Below, piece after piece: positions 1 through 12,811 of a stretch of 64,000 nt of DNA. The DNA is taken from positions 4,884,036 to 4,948,035 of the forward strand of contig NC_134524.1 of assembly GCF_027942865.1 (NCBI RefSeq), in the 5' to 3' direction. The stretch comes from Odontesthes bonariensis. Taxonomy: Eukaryota > Chordata > Actinopteri > Atheriniformes > Atherinopsidae. How positions within the stretch are numbered: position 1 is the first letter of the stretch; the number at the start of each line of letters is the position of its first letter. The notes beneath the pieces are model-generated. The model ran no database searches. It worked only from the letters and a program-made list of their open reading frames with translations, and had not been told where the DNA came from. The position numbers were made by a program, and so were the translations under genes.

Positions 1-254
1 GAATCCTCCAGTCACCCAAAAATCAGACATGAAAGAGTGTGCACACATGGAAATTGTCGGCTTTTTGGCATGTCTCAACAAGCATTCATTTAATCATACG
101 TGAAGCACCTACAGACAGATGCTCATGTGGTTAGCCAGCGAACTTGATAAATCACTGATGAGAACAAAGACAGGATGTGTTCTGTGTCATGGTGGACAGC
201 TAGCTTCTGTTCTGCTCCAGTCGGAGCATACAAGTTCCCCAGGGGTCAATCCTG

Positions 255-470
255 GGACCCCTATTGTTCAATCTGTACATACTCCCATTAGGCCAGGTAA
301 TACGAAGCTATAATGTATCCTACCACAACTATGCAGAAGACACTCAGATCTACGTGTCACTCAGAACTCAGACAAAAGTGAAATCATTGTCTGAACAGAA
401 ACAAAGAGAAAGTGTTATCAGTCACCATGAGACTCTCTTTCCAAAACTTGATAATCAAGTTAGAAATCAA
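255..470 (+). pseudogene. Non-LTR retrotransposon reverse-transcriptase fragment (L2/Rex-like)
   Basis: The + strand translation contains [18 protein letters not shown] followed at once by [12 protein letters not shown]. This resembles the YADDTQLY catalytic block of fish L2/Rex-type LINE reverse transcriptases, with the second residue of the usual YADD box changed (YAED). Only about 70 residues are recognisable, and no endonuclease domain or 3' tail is visible. It is a dead fragment just left of the satellite array. The family assignment rests on the motif alone. Confidence 0.6.
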
Positions 471-615
471 GTATCTTATGCACTCTTCACTTTTAATTTG
501 ATTAATTATTGATTATTTTCATGTTTTATGGAATGATTATAAACTTGCCTTACCTTTAAAATCCAAAACTTCTTTGTTAGGTTTAAGAAAGAATGATTGT
601 CAAGACAAAAATATA

Positions 616-2355
616 CTAGAAAGCTGCAAGCAGCTGCGGCGGGACCGAGATGTGCGTACGTTGGGATGTGCGCAAGTTGGGGCATGCGCTGGACGCCGCA
701 GTCGCGCAGCTCTGCCCACATGCACGATACCCTCTGAATACGTACAAGCACATAAAAACCCCAATGCGGAGGGGTTTTTGAAAATTTCTGCCACTGAGCC
801 ATTTTGCTCCACCCACACACGATACCCTTTACTTACGTACGAGGTCGTCAGGGTGGACGTGTGTGCCAAGTTTCATGACCTTGAGATGATGATAAGGCTT
901 TCAAATCACAAACGCCATTACAAGATTTTCACCGCCTGGCCACGCCCACACCGTTCAGAGTTTTGAAAAATTTTCAATTAATTTTTCCTACCGTGTCTTA
1001 AGAGTAACCTGGCCAAGTTTGAAGATTTTAGCATTAAATCTGTAGGAGGAGTTTGATCAAATGTGAGGTGTGGAAAAAAAGATGTTTCCGACCACCAGCA
1101 GGTGGCGCTGTAGGTGGATATCACTATTTTATATGTGCGCGTTCAAGCTGGGTCCAGCAATCACCGTATGAAGTTTGGGACTGATTGGATAATGTATGTG
1201 GAAGTTATGAGCGACTTAATTTTTCATGGCGAGTCATAACTTTGAGGCGTCGCCAAGGCCACGCCCTTTGAGGTTTGAAAAAGTTTCTCCATGATTCTTT
1301 CCCCCCATGTCTTAAGAGTAACCTGGCCAAGTTTGAAGTCTGTAGCATTAAATCTGTAGGAGGAGTTAAATCAAATGCGAGATGTGGAAAAAAAGAGATT
1401 TTTCCAACCCCCAGCAGGTGGCGCTATAGTTGGATGTCACTATGATAATATGTACGCGTTCAGGCTGGGTCCAGCAATCACCGTATGAAGTTTGGGACTG
1501 ATTGGATAATGTATGTGGAAGTTATAAGCGACTTAATTCTTCATGGCGAGTCATAACTTTGAGGCGTCGCCACGGCCACGCCCTTTGAGGTTTGAAAAAG
1601 TTTCTCCATGAAAATTTGCCCCCGTGTCTTAAGAGTAATCTGGCCAAGTTTGAAGTCTGTAGCATTAAATCTGTAGGACGAGGTCGATAAAATGCGAGAT
1701 GTGGAAAAAAAGAGATGTTTCCAACCCCCAGCAGGTGGCGCTATATGTGGATGTCACTATGATAATATGTGCACGTTCAGGCTGGGTCCAGCATTCACCG
1801 TATGAAGTTTGGGAAAGATTGGATAATGTATGTGGGAGTTATAAGCGACTTCATTTTTTTTGGCGAGTGATGGCGAGTCATCAAACTTTGAGGCGTCGCC
1901 ACGGCCACGCCCTTTAAGTTTTGAAAAAGTTGGCCAATTAATTTTTCCCCCCATGTCTTAAGAGTAACCTGGCCAAGTTTGAAGTCTGTAGCATTAAATC
2001 TGTAGGACAAGTTCGATCTTATACAAGGCGTGGAATCGGTCAAAAATGGCACGAAAACGCACTTTCCATCCAAAATGGCCGACTTCCTGTGGACGTGGGA
2101 CCATGGCGGCCTGAGACTTTTTTGTGCGTCTTGGCATGATGAATGAGTGTACCGAATTTCGTCGTCCCACGCGAAACTAATCCTATTGCGAAGACAATTT
2201 TTAAGCATCGTAGGGGGCGCTACAGAGCCAATGAGCGACTCCCAAAAATATAAAGTTTAGATTCTTTCATGTCGTCGACCGGCATGTGGCGCTCGCAAAA
2301 TTTCCTGAGTTTTCGCATACATTTTGCAAAGAATAAGAAAGAAAGAAAGAAAGAA
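616..2355 (+). repeat. Array copy 1 (left edge)
   Basis: This copy is 1740 bp with three CCAGCAGGTGGCGCT sites, at 1095, 1411 and 1728, spaced 316-317 bp. Its head differs from the others just after the GCTGCAAGCAGC hairpin (CTGCGGCGGG rather than CTGTGAGCGGG). The head also lacks the GGGGGCGCC block, with a gap near 785. It ends in (GAAA)n at 2337-2354. Its divergence suggests an older edge copy. Confidence 0.85.
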
Positions 2356-4888
2356 CTAGAAAGCTGCAAGCAGCTGTGAGCGGGACCGAGGTGTGCGTAC
2401 GTTGGGATGTGCGCACGTTGGGGCATGCGCTGGACGCTGGAGCCGCAGCTCTGCCCACACACACGATACCCTCTGCGTACGTACGAGCACATAATAACTC
2501 CAATGCGGAGGGGTTTTTGAAAATTTCTAGGGGGCGCCACTGAGCCACTTTGCTCCACCCACACACGATACCCTTCACATACGTACGAGGTGTTCAGGAT
2601 GGACGTGTGTGCCAAGTTTCATGACGTTGTGATGATGATAAGGCTTTCAAATCACAAACACCATCACACGATTTTCACCGCCTGACCACGCCCGAATTGT
2701 TCAGAGTTTGGAAAAGTTTCTCCATGAATTTTTGCCCCCATGTCTTAAGAGTAACCTGGCTAAGTTTGAAGCTTGTAGCATTAAATCTGTAGGAGGAGTT
2801 TTATAAAATGTGAGGTGTGGCAAAAAATGACATTTCCGACCACCAGCAGGTGGCGCAATAGGAGGATGTCACTATGATAATATGTACGCGTTCAGGCTTG
2901 GTCCAGCATTCACCGTATGAAGTTTGGGACAGATTGGATAATGAGTGTGGAAGTTATAAGCGACTTAATTCTTCATTGCGAGTCATAACTTTGAGGCGTC
3001 GCCACGGCCACGCCCTTTGAGGTTTGAAAAAGTTTCTCCATGACTCTTTCCCCCCATGTCTTAAGAGTAATCTGGCCAAGTTTGAAGCTTGTAGCATTAA
3101 ATCTGTAGGACGAGTTCGATCAAATGCGAGATGTGGAAAAAAAGAGATGTTTCCAACCCCCAGCAGGTGGCGCTATAGGTGGATGTCGTTATGATAATAT
3201 GTACGCGTTCAGGCTGGGTCCAGCATTCACCGTATGAAGTTTGGGACAGATTGGATAATGTATGTGGGAGTTATAAGCGACTTCATTTTTTGTGGCGAGT
3301 GATGGCGAGTCATCGAAATTTGAGGAGTTGCCACGCCCACGCCCTTTAAGTTTTGAAAAAGTTTCTCCATGAATTCCCCCCCCCATGTCTTAAGAGTAAC
3401 CTGGCCAAGTTTGAAGTCTGTAGCATTAAATCTGTAGGACAAGTTCGATCTTAAGCAAGGCGTGGAATCGGCCAAAAATGGCACGAAAACGCACTTTCCA
3501 TCCAAAATGGCCGCCTTCCTGTGTACGTGGGACCATGGCGGCGAGAGACTTTTTTGTGCGTCTGGGCATGGTGAATGAGTGTACCGAATTTCGTCGTCCC
3601 ACGCAAAACTAACCCCAATGTGTGGACCATTTTTAAGTACCCTAGGGGGCGCCACTGAGCCACATTGCTCCGCCCACATACGATACCCTTCACATACGTA
3701 CGAGGTTGTCAGGATGGATGTGTGTGCCAAGTTTCATGACGTTGTGATGATGATAAGGCTTTCAAATCATAAACACCATCACACGATTTTCACCGCCTGA
3801 CCACGCCCGAATTGTTCAGAGTTTGGAAAAGTTTCTCCATGAATTTTTGCCCCCATGTCTTAAGAGTAACCTGGCTAAGTTTGAAGCTTGTAGCATTAAA
3901 TCTGTAGGAGGAGTTTTATAAAATGTGAGGTGTGGCAAAAAATGAAATTTCCGACGACCAGCAGGTGGCGCTGTAGGAGGATGTCACTATGATAATATGT
4001 ACGCGTTCAGGCTTGGTCCAGCATTCACCGTATGAAGTTTGGGACAGATTGGATAATGAGTGTGGAAGTTATAAGCGACTTAATTCTTCATGGCGAGTCA
4101 TAACTTTGAGGCGTCGCCACGGCCACGCCCTTTGAGGTTTGAAAAAGTTTCTCCATGACTCTTTCCCCCCATGTCTTAAGAGTAATCTGGCCAAGTTTGA
4201 AGCTTGTAGCATTAAATCTGTAGGACGAGTTCGATCAAATGCGAGATGTGGAAAAAAAGAGATGTTTCCAACCCCCAGCAGGTGGCGCTATAGGTGGATG
4301 TCGTTATGATAATATGTACGCGTTCAGGCTGGGTCCAGCATTCACCGTATGAAGTTTGGGACAGATTGGATAATGTATGTGGGAGTTATAAGCGACTTCA
4401 TTTTTTGTGGCGAGTGATGGCGAGTCATCGAACTTTGAGGAGTTGCCACGCCCACGCCCTTTAAGTTTTGAAAAAGTTTCTCCATGAATTCCCCCCCCAT
4501 GTCTTAAGAGTAACCTGGCAAAGTTTGAAGTCTGTAGCATTAAATCTGTAGGACAAGTTCGATCTTAAGCAAGGCGTGGAATCGGCCAAAAATGGCACGA
4601 AAACGCACTTTCCATCCAAAATGGCCGCCTTCCTGTGTACGTGGGACCATGGTGGCAAGAGACTTTTTTGTGCGTCTGGGCATGGTGAATGAGTGTACCG
4701 AATTTCATTGTCCTACGCGAAACTAACCCCATTGCGGGCACCATTTTTAAGCATCGTAGGGGGCGCTACAGAGCCAATGAGCAACTCCCAAAGATATAAT
4801 GTTTAGATTCTTTCATGTCGTCGACTGGCACGTGGCGCTCGCAAAATTTCCTGAGTTTTCGCATACCTTTTGCAAAGAATAAGAAGAA
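2356..4888 (+). repeat. Array copy 2 (fused double copy)
   Basis: This copy is 2533 bp with sites at 2843 (last base of the consensus changed), 3160, 3958 and 4275. Near 3640-3660 the tail of one element runs straight into the head of the next at the shared string TAGGGGGCGC. The true end, the minisatellite and the next head start are skipped there. This gives the 798-bp site spacing instead of 317 or about 1110. Confidence 0.85.
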
Positions 4889-6332
4889 CTAGAAAGCTGC
4901 AAGCAGCTGTGAGCGGGACCGAGTGTGCGTACGTTGGGATGTGCGCACGTTGGGATGTGCGCACGTTGGGCATGCGCTGGACGCCGTAGTCGCGCAGCTC
5001 TACCCACACGCACGATTCCCATTGCCTACATACGAGCACACAATAACCCCAATGCATAGGGGTTTTTGAAAATTTCTAGGGGGCGCCACTGAGCCATTTT
5101 GCTCCGCCAACACACAATTCCCTTTACATACGTACGAGGTCGTCAGGGTGGACGTGAGTACCAAGTTTCATGACTTTGCGATGATGATAAGGCTTTCATA
5201 TTGTAAACGCCATCACACGATTTTCACCTCTGGCCAAGCCCACACCTTTCAGAGTTTGGAAAAGTTTCTCCATGAAGTTTTGCCCTCATGTCTTCAGAGT
5301 AACCTGGCCAAGTTTGAAGATTTTAGCATGAAATATGTAGGAGGAGTTTGATCAAATAAGAGGTGAGGAAAAAAATGAAGTTTCCAACCACCATTAGGTG
5401 GCGCTGTAGGTGGATATCAATTTTTTATATGTGCACGTTCAGGCTGGGTCCAGCATTCACCGTATGAAGTTTGGGACAGATTGGATAATGTATGTGGGAG
5501 TTATAAGCGACTTAATTTTTTATGGCGCGTCATAAATTTGAGGCGTCGCCACGGCCACGCCCTTTGAGGTTTGAAAAAGTTGGCCAATGATTTTTTCGGC
5601 CCATGTCTTAAGAGCAACCTGGCCAAGTTTGAAGGTTTTTGCATTAAATATGTAGGAGGACTTCGATCAAATGCGAGGTGTGGAAAAAAAAAGACACTTC
5701 CAACCACCAGCAGGTGGCGCTATAGGTGGATGTCACTATTTTATATGTGAGCTTTCAGTCTGGGTCCAGCATTCACCGTATGAAGTTTGGGACAGATTGG
5801 ATAATGTATGTGGGAGTTATAAGCGACTTCATTTTTCGTGGCGAGTGATGGCGAGTCATCAAACTTTGAGGCGTCGCCACGGCCACGCCCTTTAAGTTTT
5901 GAAAAAGTTGGCCAATGAATTTTTCCCTCCATGTCTTAAGAGTAACCTGGCCAAGTTTGAAGTCTGTAGCATTAAATCTGTAGGACAAGTTCGATCTTAT
6001 GCAAGGCGTGGAATTGGTCAAAAATGGCACGAAAACGCACTTTCCATCCAAAATGGCCGCCTTCCTGTGGACGTGGGACCATGGCGGCATGAGACTTTTT
6101 TGTGCGTCTGGGCATGATGAATGAGTGTACCGAATTTCGTCGTCCCACACGAAACTAATCCTATTAAGGGGACCATTTTTAAGCATTGTAGGGGGCGCTA
6201 CAGAGTCAATGAGCGACTCCCAAAAATATAAAGTTTAGATTCTTTCATGTCGTCGACCGGCACGTGGCGCTCGCAAAATTTCCTGAGTTTTCGCATACCT
6301 TTTGCAAAGAATAAGAAAGAAAGAAAGAATAA
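4889..6332 (+). repeat. Array copy 3
   Basis: This copy is 1444 bp. It has a variant site at 5391 (CCATTAGGTGGCGCT, one consensus mismatch) and a full site at 5707. It ends in GAAAGAAAGAAT just before the next CTAG start. Confidence 0.85.
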
Positions 6333-8863
6333 CTAGAAAGCTGCAAGCAGCTGTGAGCGGGACCGAGGTGTGCGTACGTTGGGATGTGCGTACGTTGGGC
6401 ATGCGCTGGACGCTGGAGCTGCAGCTCTGCCCACACGCACGATACCCGCTGTGTACTTACGAGCACAGCATAACCCCAATGCGGAGGGGTTTTTGAAAAT
6501 TTCTAGGGGGCGCCACTGAGCCATTTTTCTCCGCCCACACACGATACCCTTTACATACGTACGAGGTCGTCAGGGTGGACGTGTGTACCAAGTTTCATTA
6601 CCTTGAGATGATGATAAGGCTTTCAAATCACAAACGCCATCACACGATTTTCACCGCATGGCCACGCCCACACCGTTCAGAGTTTGGAAAAGTTTCTCCA
6701 TGAATTGTTGCCTCCATGTCTTAAGAGTAACTTGGCTAAGTTTGAAGCTTGTAGCATTAAATCTGTGGGAGGAGTTTGATAAAATGTGAGGTATGGAAAA
6801 AAAAGACGTTTCTGACCACCAGCAGGTGGCGCTGTTGGTGGATGTCACTATTTTATCTATGCGCATTCAGGCTGGGTCCAGCTATCACCGTATGAAGTTT
6901 GGGACAGATTGGATAATGTATGTGGAAGTTATAAGCGACTTAATTTTTCATGGTGAGTCATAACTTTGAGGCGTCGCCACGGCCACGCCCTTTGAGGTTT
7001 GAAAAAGTTTCTCCATGACTCTTTCCCCCCATGTCTTAAGAGTAACCTGGCCAAGTTTGAAGCTTGTAGCATTAAATCTGTAGGACGAGTTCGATCAAAT
7101 GCGAGATGTGGAAAAAAAGAGATGTTTCCGACCACCAGCAGGTGGCGCTATAGGTGGATGTCGTTATGATAATATGTACGCGTTCAGGCTGGGTCCAGCA
7201 TTCACCGTATGAAGTTTGGGACAGATTGGATAATGTATGTGGGAGTTATAAGCGACTTCATTTGTTGTGGCGAGTGATGGCGAGTCATCGAACTTTGAGG
7301 AGTTGCCACGGCCACGCCCTTTAAGTTTTGAAAAAGTTTCTCCATGAATTTCTCCCCCCATGTCTTAAGAGTAACCTGGCCAAGTTTGAAGTCTGTAGCA
7401 TGAAATCTGTAGGACAAGTTCGATCTTATGCAAGGCGTGGAATCGGCCAAAAATGGCACGAAAACGCACTTTCCATCCAAAATGGCCGCCTTCCTGTGTA
7501 CGTGGCACCGTGATGGCAAGAGACTTTTTGGTGCGTCTGGGCATGATGAATGAGTGTACCGAATTTCGTCGTCCCACGCGAAACTAATCCTATTAAGGGG
7601 ACCATTTTTATGCACCGTAGGGGGCGCTACAGAGCCAATGAGCAACTCCCAAAGATATAATGTTTAGATTCTTTCATGTCGTCGACTGGCACGTGGCGCT
7701 TGCAAAATTTCCTGAGTTTTCGCATACCTTTTGCAAAGAATAAGAAGAACTAGAAAGCTGCAAGCAGCTGTGAGCGGGACCGAGGTGTGCGTACGTTGGG
7801 ATATGCGCACGTTGGGGCATGCGCTGGACGCTGGAGCCGCAGCTCTGCCCACACACACGATACCCTCTGCGTACGTACGAGGACATAATAACTCCAATGC
7901 GGAGGGGTTTTTGAAAATTTCTAGGGGGCGCCACTGAGCCATTTTGCTCAGCCCACACACGATACCCTTCACATACGAACGAGGTCATCAGGGTGGACGT
8001 GTGTGCCAAGTTTCATTAAGTTGCGATGATGATAAGGCTTTCAAATCACAATCGCCATCACACGATTGTCACCGCCTGGCCACGCCCACACCGTTCAGAG
8101 TTTGGAAAAGCTTCTCAAGAGTTTTCTTCCCCCCTAGCTTAAGAGTAACCTGGCCAAGTTTGAAGATTTTAGCATGAAATATGTAGGAGGAGTTTGATCA
8201 AATGCGAGGTGTGAAAAAAAAAGATGTTTCCGACCACCAGCAGGTGGCGCTATAGGTGGATGTCGTTATGATAATATGTACGCGTTCAGGCTGGGTCCAG
8301 CATTCACCGTATGAAGTTTGGGACAGATTGGATAATGTATGTGGGAGTTATAAGCGACTTCATTTGTTGTGGCGAGTGATGGCGAGTCATCGAACTTTGA
8401 GGAGTTGCCACGCCCACGCCCTTTAAGTTTTGAAAAAGTTTCTCCATGAATTTCTCCCCCCATGTCTTAAGAGTAACCTGGCCAAGTTTGAAGTCTGTAG
8501 CATGAAATCTGTAGGACAAGTTCGATCTTATGCAAGGCGTGGAATCGGCCAAAAATGGCACGAAAACGCACTTTCCATCCAAAATGGCCGCCTTCCTGTG
8601 TACGTGGCACCGTGATGGCAAGAGACTTTTTGGTGCGTCTGGGCATGATGAATGAGTGTACCGAATTTCGTCGTCCTACGCGAAACTAATCCTATTAAGG
8701 GGACCATTTTTATGCACCGTAGGGGGCGCTACAGAGCCAATGAGCAACTCCCAAAGATATAATGTTTAGATTCTTTCATGTCGTCGACTGGCACGTGGCG
8801 CTTGCAAAATTTCCTGAGTTTTCGCATACCTTTTGCAAAGAATAAGAAAGAAAGAAAGAATAA
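6333..8863 (+). repeat. 2531-bp higher-order unit, copy 1 (1417 + 1114 bp)
   Basis: This unit is a 1417-bp copy (sites 6819 and 7135) followed by the minimal 1114-bp copy (site 8237) that begins at 7750. The whole pair recurs at 8864 with a period of 2531 bp and only scattered single-base differences, for example GGCCACGCC versus GCCCACGCC near 7308 and 9839. This is the signature of a very recent unequal exchange. Confidence 0.9.
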
Positions 8864-11394
8864 CTAGAAAGCTGCAAGCAGCTGTGAGCGGGACCGAGGT
8901 GTGCGTACGTTGGGATGTGCGTACGTTGGGCATGCGCTGGACGCTGGAGCTGCAGCTCTGCCCACACGCACGATACCCGCTGTGTACTTACGAGCACAGC
9001 ATAACCCCAATGCGGAGGGGTTTTTGAAAATTTCTAGGGGGCGCCACTGAGCCATTTTTCTCCGCCCACACACGATACCCTTTACATACGTACGAGGTCG
9101 TCAGGGTGGACGTGTGTACCAAGTTTCATTACCTTGAGATGATGATAAGGCTTTCAAATCACAAACGCCATCACACGATTTTCACCGCATGGCCACGCCC
9201 ACACCGTTCAGAGTTTGGAAAAGTTTCTCCATGAATTGTTGCCTCCATGTCTTAAGAGTAACTTGGCTAAGTTTGAAGCTTGTAGCATTAAATCTGTGGG
9301 AGGAGTTTGATAAAATGTGAGGTATGGAAAAAAAAGACGTTTCTGACCACCAGCAGGTGGCGCTGTTGGTGGATGTCACTATTTTATCTATGCGCATTCA
9401 GGCTGGGTCCAGCTATCACCGTATGAAGTTTGGGACAGATTGGATAATGTATGTGGAAGTTATAAGCGACTTAATTTTTCATGGTGAGTCATAACTTTGA
9501 GGCGTCGCCACGGCCACGCCCTTTGAGGTTTGAAAAAGTTTCTCCATGACTCTTTCCCCCCATGTCTTAAGAGTAACCTGGCCAAGTTTGAAGCTTGTAG
9601 CATTAAATCTGTAGGACGAGTTCGATCAAATGCGAGATGTGGAAAAAAAGAGATGTTTCCGACCACCAGCAGGTGGCGCTATAGGTGGATGTCGTTATGA
9701 TAATATGTACGCGTTCAGGCTGGGTCCAGCATTCACCGTATGAAGTTTGGGACAGATTGGATAATGTATGTGGGAGTTATAAGCGACTTCATTTGTTGTG
9801 GCGAGTGATGGCGAGTCATCGAACTTTGAGGAGTTGCCACGCCCACGCCCTTTAAGTTTTGAAAAAGTTTCTCCATGAATTTCTCCCCCCATGTCTTAAG
9901 AGTAACCTGGCCAAGTTTGAAGTCTGTAGCATGAAATCTGTAGGACAAGTTCGATCTTATGCAAGGCGTGGAATCGGCCAAAAATGGCACGAAAACGCAC
10001 TTTCCATCCAAAATGGCCGCCTTCCTGTGTACGTGGCACCGTGATGGCAAGAGACTTTTTGGTGCGTCTGGGCATGATGAATGAGTGTACCGAATTTCGT
10101 CGTCCCACGCGAAACTAATCCTATTAAGGGGACCATTTTTATGCACCGTAGGGGGCGCTACAGAGCCAATGAGCAACTCCCAAAGATATAATGTTTAGAT
10201 TCTTTCATGTCGTCGACTGGCACGTGGCGCTTGCAAAATTTCCTGAGTTTTCGCATACCTTTTGCAAAGAATAAGAAGAACTAGAAAGCTGCAAGCAGCT
10301 GTGAGCGGGACCGAGGTGTGCGTACGTTGGGATATGCGCACGTTGGGGCATGCGCTGGACGCTGGAGCCGCAGCTCTGCCCACACACACGATACCCTCTG
10401 CGTACGTACGAGGACATAATAACTCCAATGCGGAGGGGTTTTTGAAAATTTCTAGGGGGCGCCACTGAGCCATTTTGCTCAGCCCACACACGATACCCTT
10501 CACATACGAACGAGGTCATCAGGGTGGACGTGTGTGCCAAGTTTCATTAAGTTGCGATGATGATAAGGCTTTCAAATCACAATCGCCATCACACGATTGT
10601 CACCGCCTGGCCACGCCCACACCGTTCAGAGTTTGGAAAAGCTTCTCAAGAGTTTTCTTCCCCCCTAGCTTAAGAGTAACCTGGCCAAGTTTGAAGATTT
10701 TAGCATGAAATATGTAGGAGGAGTTTGATCAAATGCGAGGTGTGAAAAAAAAAGATGTTTCCGACCACCAGCAGGTGGCGCTATAGGTGGATGTCGTTAT
10801 GATAATATGTACGCGTTCAGGCTGGGTCCAGCATTCACCGTATGAAGTTTGGGACAGATTGGATAATGTATGTGGGAGTTATAAGCGACTTCATTTGTTG
10901 TGGCGAGTGATGGCGAGTCATCGAACTTTGAGGAGTTGCCACGCCCACGCCCTTTAAGTTTTGAAAAAGTTTCTCCATGAATTTCTCCCCCCATGTCTTA
11001 AGAGTAACCTGGCCAAGTTTGAAGTCTGTAGCATGAAATCTGTAGGACAAGTTCGATCTTATGCAAGGCGTGGAATCGGCCAAAAATGGCACGAAAACGC
11101 ACTTTCCATCCAAAATGGCCGCCTTCCTGTGTACGTGGCACCGTGATGGCAAGAGACTTTTTGGTGCGTCTGGGCATGATGAATGAGTGTACCGAATTTC
11201 GTCGTCCCACGCGAAACTAATCCTATTAAGGGGACCATTTTTATGCACCGTAGGGGGCGCTACAGAGCCAATGAGCAACTCCCAAAGATATAATGTTTAG
11301 ATTCTTTCATGTCGTCGACTGGCACGTGGCGCTTGCAAAATTTCCTGAGTTTTCGCATACCTTTTGCAAAGAATAAGAAAGAAAGAAAGAATAA
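8864..11394 (+). repeat. 2531-bp higher-order unit, copy 2
   Basis: This is a near-identical repeat of 6333-8863. It is a 1417-bp copy (sites 9350 and 9666) plus a 1114-bp copy starting at 10281 (site 10768). The (GAAA)n tract before the 1417-bp copy and the bare GAAGAA before the 1114-bp copy are preserved at the same places in each unit. Confidence 0.9.
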
Positions 11395-12811
11395 CTAGAA
11401 AGCTGCAAGCAGCTGTGAGCGGGACCGAGGTGTGCGTACGTTGGGATGTGCGTACGTTGGGCATGCGCTGGACGCTGGAGCTGCAGCTCTGCCCACACGC
11501 ACGATACCCGCTGTGTACTTACGAGCACAGCATAACCCCAATGCGGAGGGGTTTTTGAAAATTTCTAGGGGGCGCCACTGAGCCATTTTTCTCCGCCCAC
11601 ACACGATACCCTTTACATACGTACGAGGTCGTCAGGGTGGACGTGTGTACCAAGTTTCATTACCTTGAGATGATGATAAGGCTTTCAAATCACAAACGCC
11701 ATCACACGATTTTCACCGCATGGCCACGCCCACACCGTTCAGAGTTTGGAAAAGTTTCTCCATGAATTGTTGCCTCCATGTCTTAAGAGTAACTTGGCTA
11801 AGTTTGAAGCTTGTAGCATTAAATCTGTGGGAGGAGTTTGATAAAATGTGAGGTATGGAAAAAAAAGACGTTTCTGACCACCAGCAGGTGGCGCTGTTGG
11901 TGGATGTCACTATTTTATCTATGCGCATTCAGGCTGGGTCCAGCTATCACCGTATGAAGTTTGGGACAGATTGGATAATGTATGTGGAAGTTATAAGCGA
12001 CTTAATTTTTCATGGTGAGTCATAACTTTGAGGCGTCGCCACGGCCACGCCCTTTGAGGTTTGAAAAAGTTTCTCCATGACTCTTTCCCCCCATGTCTTA
12101 AGAGTAACCTGGCCAAGTTTGAAGCTTGTAGCATTAAATCTGTAGGACGAGTTCGATCAAATGCGAGATGTGGAAAAAAAGAGATGTTTCCGACCACCAG
12201 CAGGTGGCGCTATAGGTGGATGTCGTTATGATAATATGTACGCGTTCAGGCTGGGTCCAGCATTCACCGTATGAAGTTTGGGACAGATTGGATAATGTAT
12301 GTGGGAGTTATAAGCGACTTCATTTGTTGTGGCGAGTGATGGCGAGTCATCGAACTTTGAGGAGTTGCCACGCCCACGCCCTTTAAGTTTTGAAAAAGTT
12401 TCTCCATGAATTTCTCCCCCCATGTCTTAAGAGTAACCTGGCCAAGTTTGAAGTCTGTAGCATGAAATCTGTAGGACAAGTTCGATCTTATGCAAGGCGT
12501 GGAATCGGCCAAAAATGGCACGAAAACGCACTTTCCATCCAAAATGGCCGCCTTCCTGTGTACGTGGCACCGTGATGGCAAGAGACTTTTTGGTGCGTCT
12601 GGGCATGATGAATGAGTGTACCGAATTTCGTCGTCCCACGCGAAACTAATCCTATTAAGGGGACCATTTTTATGCACCGTAGGGGGCGCTACAGAGCCAA
12701 TGAGCAACTCCCAAAGATATAATGTTTAGATTCTTTCATGTCGTCGACTGGCACGTGGCGCTTGCAAAATTTCCTGAGTTTTCGCATACCTTTTGCAAAG
12801 AATAAGAAGAA
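11395..12811 (+). repeat. 2531-bp higher-order unit, copy 3 (first half)
   Basis: This is a third near-identical 1417-bp copy (sites 11881 and 12197). The similarity to the 2531-bp unit continues into the following copy up to about 13290 and then changes to another sequence variant (CCAACCACC replacing CCGACCACC). That change marks the exchange breakpoint. Confidence 0.88.
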
